Shown here: piece by piece, positions 1-5,042 of the stretch | How the letters are laid out: each line of letters starts with the position of its first letter | How positions within the stretch are numbered: position 1 is the first letter of the stretch | Source: Chloroflexota bacterium | GTDB taxonomy: Bacteria; Chloroflexota; Limnocylindria; Limnocylindrales; CSP1-4 | Assembly: GCA_003158495.1 (NCBI GenBank) | Contig: PMJT01000018.1 | Span: 8,999-14,145, forward strand | Direction of reading: 5' to 3' | DNA: 5,147 bases | Made by a program: the position numbers and the translations under genes | Notes under the pieces: model-generated | What the model was told of the DNA's origin: nothing | What the model saw: the letters and a program-made list of their open reading frames with translations, nothing else | Databases searched by the model: none

Positions 1-1166
1 TCCGCTTCGAAGCCGACGCCGTCGTCCTCGATGCTCAGAGTGAAGTCGGGGCCCGACACGTCGACGTCTATCCCGACGCGTTGGGCACGGGCGTGCTTCC
101 GAACGTTTGTCAGCGCCTCTCGGGCGACGCTGAATATCTCGGCCTGGGCGGCGGCCGAGAGCGGAGCCACCATGGCCCTGGGCGTGGCGTGGAATCGAAC
201 GGCCAGCTTCGACGACTCGGCGTAGAGGGCCGCGTACTCCTCGAGAGCCGCCGCCACACCGCGATCGGCCGGCATGGGAGTGGAGAGGTTCAGGATGGCT
301 TCACGGACGTCGACGTAGACCGACCTGGCCGCCGCTGCCAGCTCCGCCAGGTGACGCCGGGCTTCGGGCACGCGACCCGCGGCGAGCATTTCGTCCACGG
401 CCTGCGACTTGGTGCTGACGTAGGCCAGGACCTGGGCCAGTCCGTCGTGCATCTCGCGGGCAATGCGCTCGCGTTCGCCCTGGATGGCCAGAACTTCGAG
501 TTCGCTGCGAAGTCGTACCGCCTCGAGCGCCAGACCGACCTGCGTGGCCAGCGCGGACAGGGTTTCGACCTCGCCGGCGTCGAACCGGCGCGTGCTCCCG
601 GCTGACACGGCCAGCCCGAGCATGCCCACTCGCTGGTCGCCGTGGCGGACCGGCGTGGAGAGCCTGATCTTGTAGCCGGCCCGCAGGTAGCAGCCCAGGT
701 CGTCTTCGTCCTGCTTCATTACGCCGGCTCCGGGCTCGCTGCCTACGAGGACTCCGGTGCCCGCGCTGACCGCCCTGAGCCTGAGTTCGCCAGCGGGACC
801 ATCGAGCGCCAGCAGCGCACCGTCGACTCGGAGGAGGGTGCGGCAATGGTCGAGGATCGCGGCGATGGTCTGGTCTGGATCTGCCTGACCGGAGACGGCG
901 AGGCTGACGTCGTAGACGGCGCGAAGGACCGCGTTTCGAGATTCGAGGATCGAGTTCCGCTCGCGCAGGTCCGTGGTAAGCCGATCGATCTGGCGGAAGC
1001 TGAAGAGGGCGCCCGACGCGACGATGACGGCCACCACCGCGACCACGAGAAGCGTGTGGAAGGGGAATGGCAAGAAGGCATCGAACGCGGTGTCGCTCAA
1101 CCCCTCGACGAGACCGACGAAGAGGACTGCGGCGGCGACAAGGAACCAGCGACCGCGATAAGGCAT
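1..1166 (-). CDS. Membrane-bound GAF sensor histidine kinase, NarL/LiaS type (3' end cut by window edge)
   Basis: The 388 visible codons encode a two-component sensor kinase. In order: two hydrophobic segments (about residues 7-21 and 37-56) joined by a short loop, a charged linker likely to form a coiled coil (57-84), a GAF sensory domain (about 85-218), a HisKA_3 dimerisation domain with the H-box REMHDGLAQVL (phospho-acceptor His240), and the start of the HATPase_c domain with the N-box REALTNVRKHA (Asn354) and the first glycine box DDGVGF (381-386). The second glycine box and C-terminus lie left of position 1. HisKA_3 kinases are known to autophosphorylate on His and to signal to NarL/FixJ-type response regulators; such a gene may follow downstream, out of view. 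The ATG at 1166-1164 is the only start: an in-frame TGA lies 45 bases upstream with no other ATG, GTG or TTG between. A weak GGAG sits 4 bases before it. With almost no extracellular loop, sensing is probably by the GAF domain or within the membrane. The ligand cannot be told. Confidence 0.93.
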   Translation of the reverse strand, partial: MPYRGRWFLVAAAVLFVGLVEGLSDTAFDAFLPFPFHTLLVVAVVAVIVASGALFSFRQIDRLTTDLRERNSILESRNAVLRAVYDVSLAVSGQADPDQTIAAILDHCRTLLRVDGALLALDGPAGELRLRAVSAGTGVLVGSEPGAGVMKQDEDDLGCYLRAGYKIRLSTPVRHGDQRVGMLGLAVSAGSTRRFDAGEVETLSALATQVGLALEAVRLRSELEVLAIQGERERIAREMHDGLAQVLAYVSTKSQAVDEMLAAGRVPEARRHLAELAAAARSVYVDVREAILNLSTPMPADRGVAAALEEYAALYAESSKLAVRFHATPRAMVAPLSAAAQAEIFSVAREALTNVRKHARAQRVGIDVDVSGPDFTLSIEDDGVGFEA

Positions 1167-1397
1167 GAGACTCCGAGTTGGAGAGGGGCGGAGCCGATCC
1201 CGGCCCGTTCAACCCACCCTTTCAGGCAGTACTATGCGCCGACACCGGAGGGGAATACCAGAGTCCGGCCGGTTGTCCTGAGGCGCGGCACGACGTTTTC
1301 GGGACTTGCGAGATCGACCTGGCCGTCGAGACGGCGGTCCGAGCCGGCCAGGCGGCCGCGGCGGCGGCCGATATGTCGTAGCGATCGGTCAGATCCG

Positions 1398-1426
1398 TTG
1401 ACGCCTCTCGTCGGCCCGGAGATGAT
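1398..1426 (+). promoter_or_regulatory. Candidate sigma-70-type promoter for the MarR operon
   Basis: TTGACG (1398-1403) matches five of six bases of the -35 consensus. A 17-base spacer follows, then GATGAT (1421-1426), which matches four of six of the -10 consensus. Initiation 6-8 bases past the -10 box would fall at about 1432-1435, immediately before the ATG at 1436. The transcript would be leaderless or have a leader of only a few bases. This agrees with the absence of a properly spaced Shine-Dalgarno: the only purine-rich match, GGAG at 1418-1421, lies 14 bases before the start and inside the putative promoter. The -10 match is modest, and in GC-rich DNA such a pair can occur by chance. 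Confidence 0.45.
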
Positions 1427-1448
1427 CGTTGCGACATGGTCGCCACGA
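1426..1448. promoter_or_regulatory. Inverted repeat over the marR start codon, candidate MarR operator
   Basis: Left arm TCGTTGCGAC (1426-1435) and right arm GTCGCCACGA (1439-1448) are reverse complements at 9 of 10 positions. They are separated only by the three bases of the marR ATG. The inner five base pairs (GCGAC/GTCGC) are perfect, and the single mismatch is at 1430/1444. Dimeric MarR proteins bind palindromes of about this length and commonly repress their own promoters. The site begins at the last base of the proposed -10 box and covers the expected transcription start, an ideal place to block initiation. Its use as an operator is inferred. It could also form a hairpin in the mRNA that masks the start codon, if the transcript has enough leader. 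Confidence 0.5.
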
Positions 1449-2017
1449 GCAGATCCAGCCACGAACCCGCCGCGACTGCCCCCGCGCCGGCCGGCTCCGA
1501 GCCCGGAGCAGCCGACCGAGACGCAGTCGCGTCAGCCCGGGCCGTCACGCGCCTCTTTCCGGAGGTTTACCGGCGGTATCACTGGGCGAATCGGGTCCAC
1601 GGCGGAGAACTGCCGGTCACGCGCCGCGCCCTGGAGGTGCTGCAGCATCTCTACGCGAGCGGCCCGCTGACCGTCGGCGAGCAGGCCGAGCACCTGGGGC
1701 TGAGACGCAACTCTGCCTCGGAGATGCTCCAGCGGCTCGAGGCCAAGGGACTAGTGGCCCGGGTCCGAGACGAGCGCGACGAGAGACGGGTTCTCGTCTG
1801 GCTGACCGATGCGGGGCGCGACGTCGTCTCGCGGGTGGGCCAGGTCCTTGCCCCGGACCTCATCGCCCAGGTCATGGCGACTCTTTCTCCGGAGGAGCGA
1901 GCGATCGTGGTCCGCGGCTTCGAACTGCTCGCTTCCGCCGACCCGACGAAACCACCCGCGGCCGGCGGCACGCATGCCGGCCCGGCCGCACCATTGCCCG
2001 AAAGGAACCACGAATGA
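1436..2017 (+). CDS. MarR-family transcriptional regulator
   Basis: This 193-residue protein has a MarR winged helix-turn-helix core. N-terminal helices (about 36-75) lead to the DNA-binding helices (78-106, LTVGEQAEHLGLRRNSASEM) and a wing with the family's acidic/basic signature (RDERDERRVLVWL, about 111-123). C-terminal dimerisation helices follow (124-168). The core is full length for the family. About 30 residues before it and 26 after it are rich in Ala, Pro and Gly and probably disordered. MarR proteins bind palindromic operators as dimers and usually release DNA when they bind a small phenolic or other ligand, or when cysteines are oxidised. This protein contains no cysteine, so direct thiol sensing is unlikely. 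The ATG at 1436 is chosen because the next in-frame start would cut the N-terminal helices. The stop overlaps the next gene's start (ATGA, 2014-2017), indicating one operon. The regulated genes and inducer are unknown. Confidence 0.9.
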   Translation: MVATSRSSHEPAATAPAPAGSEPGAADRDAVASARAVTRLFPEVYRRYHWANRVHGGELPVTRRALEVLQHLYASGPLTVGEQAEHLGLRRNSASEMLQRLEAKGLVARVRDERDERRVLVWLTDAGRDVVSRVGQVLAPDLIAQVMATLSPEERAIVVRGFELLASADPTKPPAAGGTHAGPAAPLPERNHE

Positions 2018-2265
2018 CCGTTGCCACGAGTTGCGAGTCCTGTGGCATGCCGCTCGCCGGCGTCGAGGACCATGCCCTGTCCGACCCGGCCATCCCCTAC
2101 TGCACCTACTGCGCCCCGGAAGGCACGCTCCCGGCGCCGGAGGAGCGCCTCGAGCGCTTCACGCAGTGGACGATGCGCCAGGAAGGCCTGGACTACCCCG
2201 CCGCCCGCCAAAAGGCCCGGGCGTACATGAAGACGATGCCGGCCTGGAGGGATTCGGCGCTGTAG
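2014..2265 (+). CDS. Small Zn-ribbon domain protein, translationally coupled to marR
   Basis: This is an 83-residue protein. Two CxxC pairs, Cys7/Cys10 (in CESCGMPL) and Cys30/Cys33 (in YCTYCAPEG), form a probable single Zn-binding ribbon. After it comes a helical, mixed-charge segment (about 41-80) containing ERFTQWTMRQEG and a conserved-looking tail MKTMPAWR. The CxSCGMPL...YCxYC pattern resembles the 'putative zinc ribbon' family (Pfam Zn_ribbon_2), whose members are mostly of unknown function and are found alone or fused to regulatory domains. The start is firm: its ATG overlaps the marR stop as ATGA, and an AAAGGA Shine-Dalgarno (2001-2006) lies 7 bases upstream inside marR. The overlap implies coupled translation, so the two proteins are probably made together. 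It may assist or modulate the MarR protein, or serve an unrelated metal or redox role. There is no signal peptide, so it should be cytoplasmic. Confidence 0.85.
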   Translation: MTVATSCESCGMPLAGVEDHALSDPAIPYCTYCAPEGTLPAPEERLERFTQWTMRQEGLDYPAARQKARAYMKTMPAWRDSAL

Positions 2266-2286
2266 CCGCTCCAGCGGGACGCGTGG

Positions 2287-2312
2287 AAGGCTGCCGGCAA
2301 CCGGCGGCCTTT
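2287..2312 (+). terminator. Probable intrinsic terminator after the MarR/Zn-ribbon operon
   Basis: AAGGCTGCCGG (2287-2297) and CCGGCGGCCTT (2301-2311) pair over 11 positions, including one G-U wobble, around a CAA loop. The stem lies 21 bases after the Zn-ribbon stop codon. The U-tract is only TTT before CGCC, short by E. coli standards but usual for GC-rich genomes. It would separate the operon from the downstream glsB-like gene. Confidence 0.65.
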
Positions 2313-2429
2313 CGCCATCCCCGGCACGACGCACTCGCCTCAGGTCGTCCGCGGGCCGCCCGACAGTCCGCCGAGCGGCCGACCTGCGAATCGTGCCGCC
2401 GGCGGACCCGGGCGGCATCGAGCCGGCGA

Positions 2430-2435
2430 TATGAT
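2430..2435 (+). promoter_or_regulatory. Possible -10 element upstream of the GlsB-like gene
   Basis: TATGAT matches five of six bases of the -10 consensus and stands out in GC-rich surroundings, 51 bases before the ATG at 2487. I see no credible TTGACA-like element 16-18 bases upstream of it. The promoter may therefore use an activator, an alternative sigma factor, or not exist. A separate promoter is expected here because a terminator-like hairpin lies at 2287-2312. Confidence 0.3.
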
Positions 2436-2486
2436 CGGCCCAGGGCTTCCGAGATCGACAGTTTCAGCCCCGCAGGAGTCAGCTCA

Positions 2487-2771
2487 ATGCCGCACATGGA
2501 TTTCGTTGGTTGGATCGTCGTCGGGCTCTTCGCCGGAGCCCTGTCCGGCGCAGTCGTCGATCGCGGCCCGAGCGGATGCCTGGCCAACATCACGATCGGC
2601 ATCCTCGGCGGACTCCTGGGCGGCTGGTTCGCCACCGAAGAGCTGCACTGGGACAGCACCCACGGCTTCCTGGGCGCACTGCTCGTCTCGTTCCTCGGCG
2701 CCGTCGTCATCCGCCTTATCCTCAACGCCCTCGAAGGCGACGACCGCCGGCGCCGCGGCGACCACCACTGA
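2487..2771 (+). CDS. GlsB/YeaQ/YmgE-family small membrane protein
   Basis: This 94-residue, glycine-rich integral membrane protein has three predicted helices: about 6-24 (FVGWIVVGLFAGALSGAVV), 31-48 (starting CLANITIGILGGLLGG) and 60-80 (FLGALLVSFLGAVVIRLIL). It ends in a hydrophilic tail, DDRRRRGDHH. Three short Gly-rich helices, an early WIVVGLFAG and a middle GILGGLLGG motif are typical of the 'transglycosylase-associated' or GlsB/YeaQ family. Members are usually 80-95 residues and often induced by general or envelope stress, but their biochemical role is not established, and the transglycosylase label is historical. The start at 2487 is favoured over the in-frame ATG at 2496 because AGGAG (2474-2478) sits 8 bases before it. 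It is probably monocistronic: a terminator-like hairpin lies before it and no close gene follows. A polypeptide of this type would sit in the cytoplasmic membrane. Confidence 0.88.
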   Translation: MPHMDFVGWIVVGLFAGALSGAVVDRGPSGCLANITIGILGGLLGGWFATEELHWDSTHGFLGALLVSFLGAVVIRLILNALEGDDRRRRGDHH

Positions 2772-3381
2772 GCCGAGGCGCAAAAGCCACCCGATCGGGG
2801 CCGTCCGCGCTCCCCGGGGCGTCATTCACGCGATCCGGCGCGCGGCCGAGTGCCTGAGTCCTGCGCCGGGCCGCGGGCCAAAGGTCGCCAGCATCCGTCT
2901 CGACCGAGGCAACCGGCTGCCCGATCGCAGCCTCCCACCTGCCTGTTGAGACCGTCTACGGCTGGGGCGGTACTGAGTTGAAACCCGGCCGGCGCCACTG
3001 GTCGCGAGCGCTCCGAGCATCCAGTCCTCTATCCACGACTCAGAGATCGGCCGTCCGAGGCCCAGCGGGTTCGTGAGTGGCCGGATCGTGATGACGCGGC
3101 GAGTGCACGGCCTGGGTGGTTTGCACATGACACCGCCTGGAGCGGTATTCGGCAGGAAGTAGCCGGTCCGCGCCTCGAAGTCGCTCCCGCGCAGCAAGTC
3201 CCGCGGCGTGGTTTCTCCTCAACGACAGCCCGGGGCCACCGCCACTGATCGGGTGACGCCGCTGTCGCTTCCTGGCGCGGGGACGGTGGAGTATGTCCCC
3301 TGCCCGGCCGGCGAGCACAATCCTGGGCGGCGCCTACGAGCGGGGCGCGCGCACCCCAGGGTGAGTGAGCGAGGATCGCAG

Positions 3382-3401
3382 AAGCCAGGCACGCCTGGCT
3401 T
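3382..3401. repeat. Perfect 8-bp hairpin in the gene-free region
   Basis: AAGCCAGG (3382-3389) and CCTGGCTT (3394-3401) are exact reverse complements around a CACG tetraloop. The hairpin lies within a wider 7-bp inverted repeat, GAGCGAG (3367-3373) and CTCGCTC (3444-3450). On the plus strand only three T follow the centre of the stem, one of them outside it, and on the minus strand CTGCG follows, so it makes a weak terminator in either direction. It could be part of a structured RNA, a protein-binding palindrome, or the relic end of a lost gene. Confidence 0.4.
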
Positions 3402-3811
3402 TGAGCCAACTATGCAATGCACCGCCTGACGAGAGGCACGTGACTCGCTCGCCGGCCCGACGAGGAGCCAGGGCGCGTGGCCTGGAGACCGAGGCGCCGA
3501 CGAAGCACCGGAGCGAGCAAGCCCCCACTGACCCGCCGGAGGCGGCGTCTGGGCGGCCGCACGAACCTGCGGCGTGCTGAAAGGCCGCACGTGAGGGAGC
3601 GAGAGCAGTCGGCAACGTGCGAGCTGCGGCTCACCCGCGGATCGACCGTCCGGCCGGTGAGCGACCTACCCGTTTCGTCAGGCTGGACGAATTTCGACAT
3701 CACCGACGCCGCTATCCACGATCGCGGTAGGATGCCCCACGCTAGATGTGCGGCCCGCCGGGGCAAGCTGCCACTCCCGGACCCCGGAACGGCCGTCGTG
3801 CGCAATGCCCC

Positions 3812-3818
3812 AAGGAGG
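3812..3818 (+). promoter_or_regulatory. Strong Shine-Dalgarno that fixes the citrate synthase start
   Basis: AAGGAGG is a near-complete match to the anti-Shine-Dalgarno sequence, 6 bases before the ATG at 3825. It selects this start over the open frame that continues upstream to 3477, and over the out-of-frame ATG at 3805. Confidence 0.85.
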
Positions 3819-3824
3819 GCGACG

Positions 3825-5018
3825 ATGACGACCAGCAACATCGATAACGTGGCGTCCCCCCAGGCGAAGGGATCCGCGGTAGCCTCGCCGGCCGCACCTG
3901 CCGAGCCCAAAGCCCCCGCCGAGCGACCGTACTCACCAGGACTTCAGGGCGTCATCGCCGCCGAGACCGCCATCGGTTTCGTAGATGGTGAGAAGGGCCA
4001 GCTCCTGTACCGCGGCTACCCGATCGGACAGCTGGTCGAGCGCGGCACATACGGCCGCGTCGCCGAACTCCTGTGGACCGGTGAGTGGCGCAAATCCGCC
4101 CGCCTGGCGCCGGCTGCCATTCCCGAACCGGTCATGTGCGCCCTCCGCGAACTCCCGGAACACGCCCATCCGATGGACGCACTGCGAACCGCGGTCTCAG
4201 TCTGGGGCGCGTGGCGCCGGCCGCACTGGCCGCCCACGGTCGATCAGGCCCGCGAGCTCACCGCGTTTGCGCCGTCGGCGCTGGCGGCCTTCCACAGGCT
4301 GCGCCAGGGCCTCGAGCCCGTCGCCCCGAACCCCAAGCTCTCTCTTGCGGGCGGCTTTCTACAGCAGCTCAACGGCAAGGATCCGGATCCGGCCGCGGCC
4401 CGCGCGCTGGACGCCTACTTCATCGTCGGCGCCGAGCATGGCCTCAACGCCTCCACGTTCACGTGCCGCGTCATCATCTCGACCCGCTCGGACCTGGCCA
4501 GCGCCGTATGCGGAGCCATCGGCGCCCTCAAGGGCCCGCTCCACGGCGGCGCCCCTGCCGAAGTGGTCAGCCAGCTCCACGAGATCGGCTCCCCGGAACG
4601 GGCCGAGAAGTGGGTCCGCGAGGCGATCGCCCGCGGCGACAAGATCATGGGCTTCGGCCACCGCGTCTATCGCGCCTACGACCCCCGTGCTGCCGCGCTG
4701 CGAAAGGTAGCCGAGGGCATGTCCGACATGGCCGAATGGCTGGACACCGCTGTCAAGGTCGAGGACGTCGTCCTGCGGATCTTCGGCGAGCTCAAGCCGG
4801 ACCACGTCATCAAGACCAACGTCGAGTACTACGCGGCAGCGGTATTGCAGGGCGTCGGGCTTCCGCCTGATCTGTTCCCGCCAACCTTCGCCCTGGCCCG
4901 CATGGCCGGTTGGAGCGCCCACGCCATCGAGCAGGCCTCGGCCGACAAGCTGATCCGGCCGGACGCTCGCTACGTCGGGCCGCCCGAGACCGAAGTCCCG
5001 TCCCTCACTGGGCGATAG
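3825..5018 (+). CDS. Citrate synthase family enzyme (Glu at the catalytic Asp position)
   Basis: This is a complete 397-residue citrate/2-methylcitrate synthase homologue. The family condenses acetyl-CoA (or propionyl-CoA) with oxaloacetate, the entry step of the TCA or methylcitrate cycle, in the cytoplasm. Residues 1-36 are an Ala/Pro-rich, probably disordered extension. The fold starts at GLQGVIAAETAI (39-50), with the usual LYRGYPI (61-67). Active-site landmarks: His205 in AEHGLNASTF, His240 in GPLHGGAPAEV, His279 in MGFGHRVYRAYDPRA, Arg288, the R-x-x-GW motif around Arg359, and Arg378 in the C-terminal LIRPDARYVGP. The residue aligning with the general-base Asp362 of E. coli GltA (NVDFY) is Glu334 (NVEYY). 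From memory, some family members carry this Glu, so activity is not excluded. Length and motifs resemble the short dimeric type rather than the NADH-inhibited hexameric type. Sequence alone does not separate citrate from methylcitrate synthase, and no prp genes are near. Some 1.05 kb separate it from the previous gene, so it is probably transcribed alone. Confidence 0.92.
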   Translation: MTTSNIDNVASPQAKGSAVASPAAPAEPKAPAERPYSPGLQGVIAAETAIGFVDGEKGQLLYRGYPIGQLVERGTYGRVAELLWTGEWRKSARLAPAAIPEPVMCALRELPEHAHPMDALRTAVSVWGAWRRPHWPPTVDQARELTAFAPSALAAFHRLRQGLEPVAPNPKLSLAGGFLQQLNGKDPDPAAARALDAYFIVGAEHGLNASTFTCRVIISTRSDLASAVCGAIGALKGPLHGGAPAEVVSQLHEIGSPERAEKWVREAIARGDKIMGFGHRVYRAYDPRAAALRKVAEGMSDMAEWLDTAVKVEDVVLRIFGELKPDHVIKTNVEYYAAAVLQGVGLPPDLFPPTFALARMAGWSAHAIEQASADKLIRPDARYVGPPETEVPSLTGR

Positions 5019-5022
5019 CGAC

Positions 5023-5038
5023 GGCGCCGGCGGGCGCC
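5023..5038. repeat. GC hairpin between convergent genes
   Basis: GGCGCC (5023-5028) and GGCGCC (5033-5038) form a 6-bp stem around a GGCG loop. The stem fills most of the 24-base gap between the citrate synthase stop (5018) and the stop of the convergent gene (5043). Its position suggests a bidirectional transcription end, but there is no T-run on either side, so it is not a classical intrinsic terminator. Confidence 0.35.
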
Positions 5039-5042
5039 TGAC

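Larger units (their letters stand above)
2772..3824. other. 1.05-kb stretch without a supported gene
   Basis: No open frame here has a good ribosome binding site or a recognisable domain. The frames that stay open are rich in Arg, Pro and Ser, as expected of GC-rich non-coding DNA. One minus-strand frame, open from 3218 to its stop at 2826, is the most protein-like in its first 75 codons (GYFLPNT, ITIRPLTNPLGLGRPISES) and has mostly G or C in third positions. It then becomes Arg/Ser-rich. It has only a TTG start at 3197 or an internal ATG, and I recognise no family. It may be a decayed gene. The stretch also holds a perfect hairpin (3382-3401), an inverted repeat TTCGTC/GACGAA (3674-3679 and 3686-3691), and the upstream region of the citrate synthase gene. 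I found no tRNA, rRNA or transposon end. Confidence 0.5.

Noticed and set aside
301..1212. Long minus-strand open frame of 303 codons overlapping the kinase
   Set aside because: Its product is dominated by Arg, Pro and Gly without domains. The kinase frame in the same DNA shows a full set of family motifs, so this is a shadow.
642..1670. Plus-strand open frame of 342 codons opposite the kinase and into marR
   Set aside because: It is antisense to the kinase, crosses the divergent spacer and has no family motif. Such frames are expected opposite genes with G/C-ending codons.
1429..2265. Extension of the Zn-ribbon frame upstream through marR as a 278-codon protein
   Set aside because: The upstream part is the Arg/Gly-rich out-of-frame reading of marR. 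The ATG at 2014 has a Shine-Dalgarno and the ATGA overlap, which explain the gene fully.
2484..2825. Minus-strand open frame of 113 codons opposite the GlsB-like gene
   Set aside because: It is antisense to a clear gene with a good Shine-Dalgarno, and its acidic Ala/Glu-rich product has no recognisable family.
2836..2870. CCGGCGC/GCGCCGG inverted repeat after the GlsB-like gene as a terminator
   Set aside because: The loop is about 21 bases, no T-run follows, and the composition makes such pairs common.
3728..3733. TAGGAT as a -10 box for citrate synthase
   Set aside because: Only four of six bases match, and no -35-like element lies 16-18 bases upstream. The promoter may be near, but I cannot place it.
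3477..3824. Upstream extension of the citrate synthase frame by 116 codons
   Set aside because: The added residues are Arg-rich and unlike any targeting or family region, while AAGGAGG fixes the start at 3825.
4359..4922. Minus-strand open frame of 187 codons opposite citrate synthase
   Set aside because: It is a mirror image of a strongly G/C-ending gene, with no ribosome binding site and no domain.
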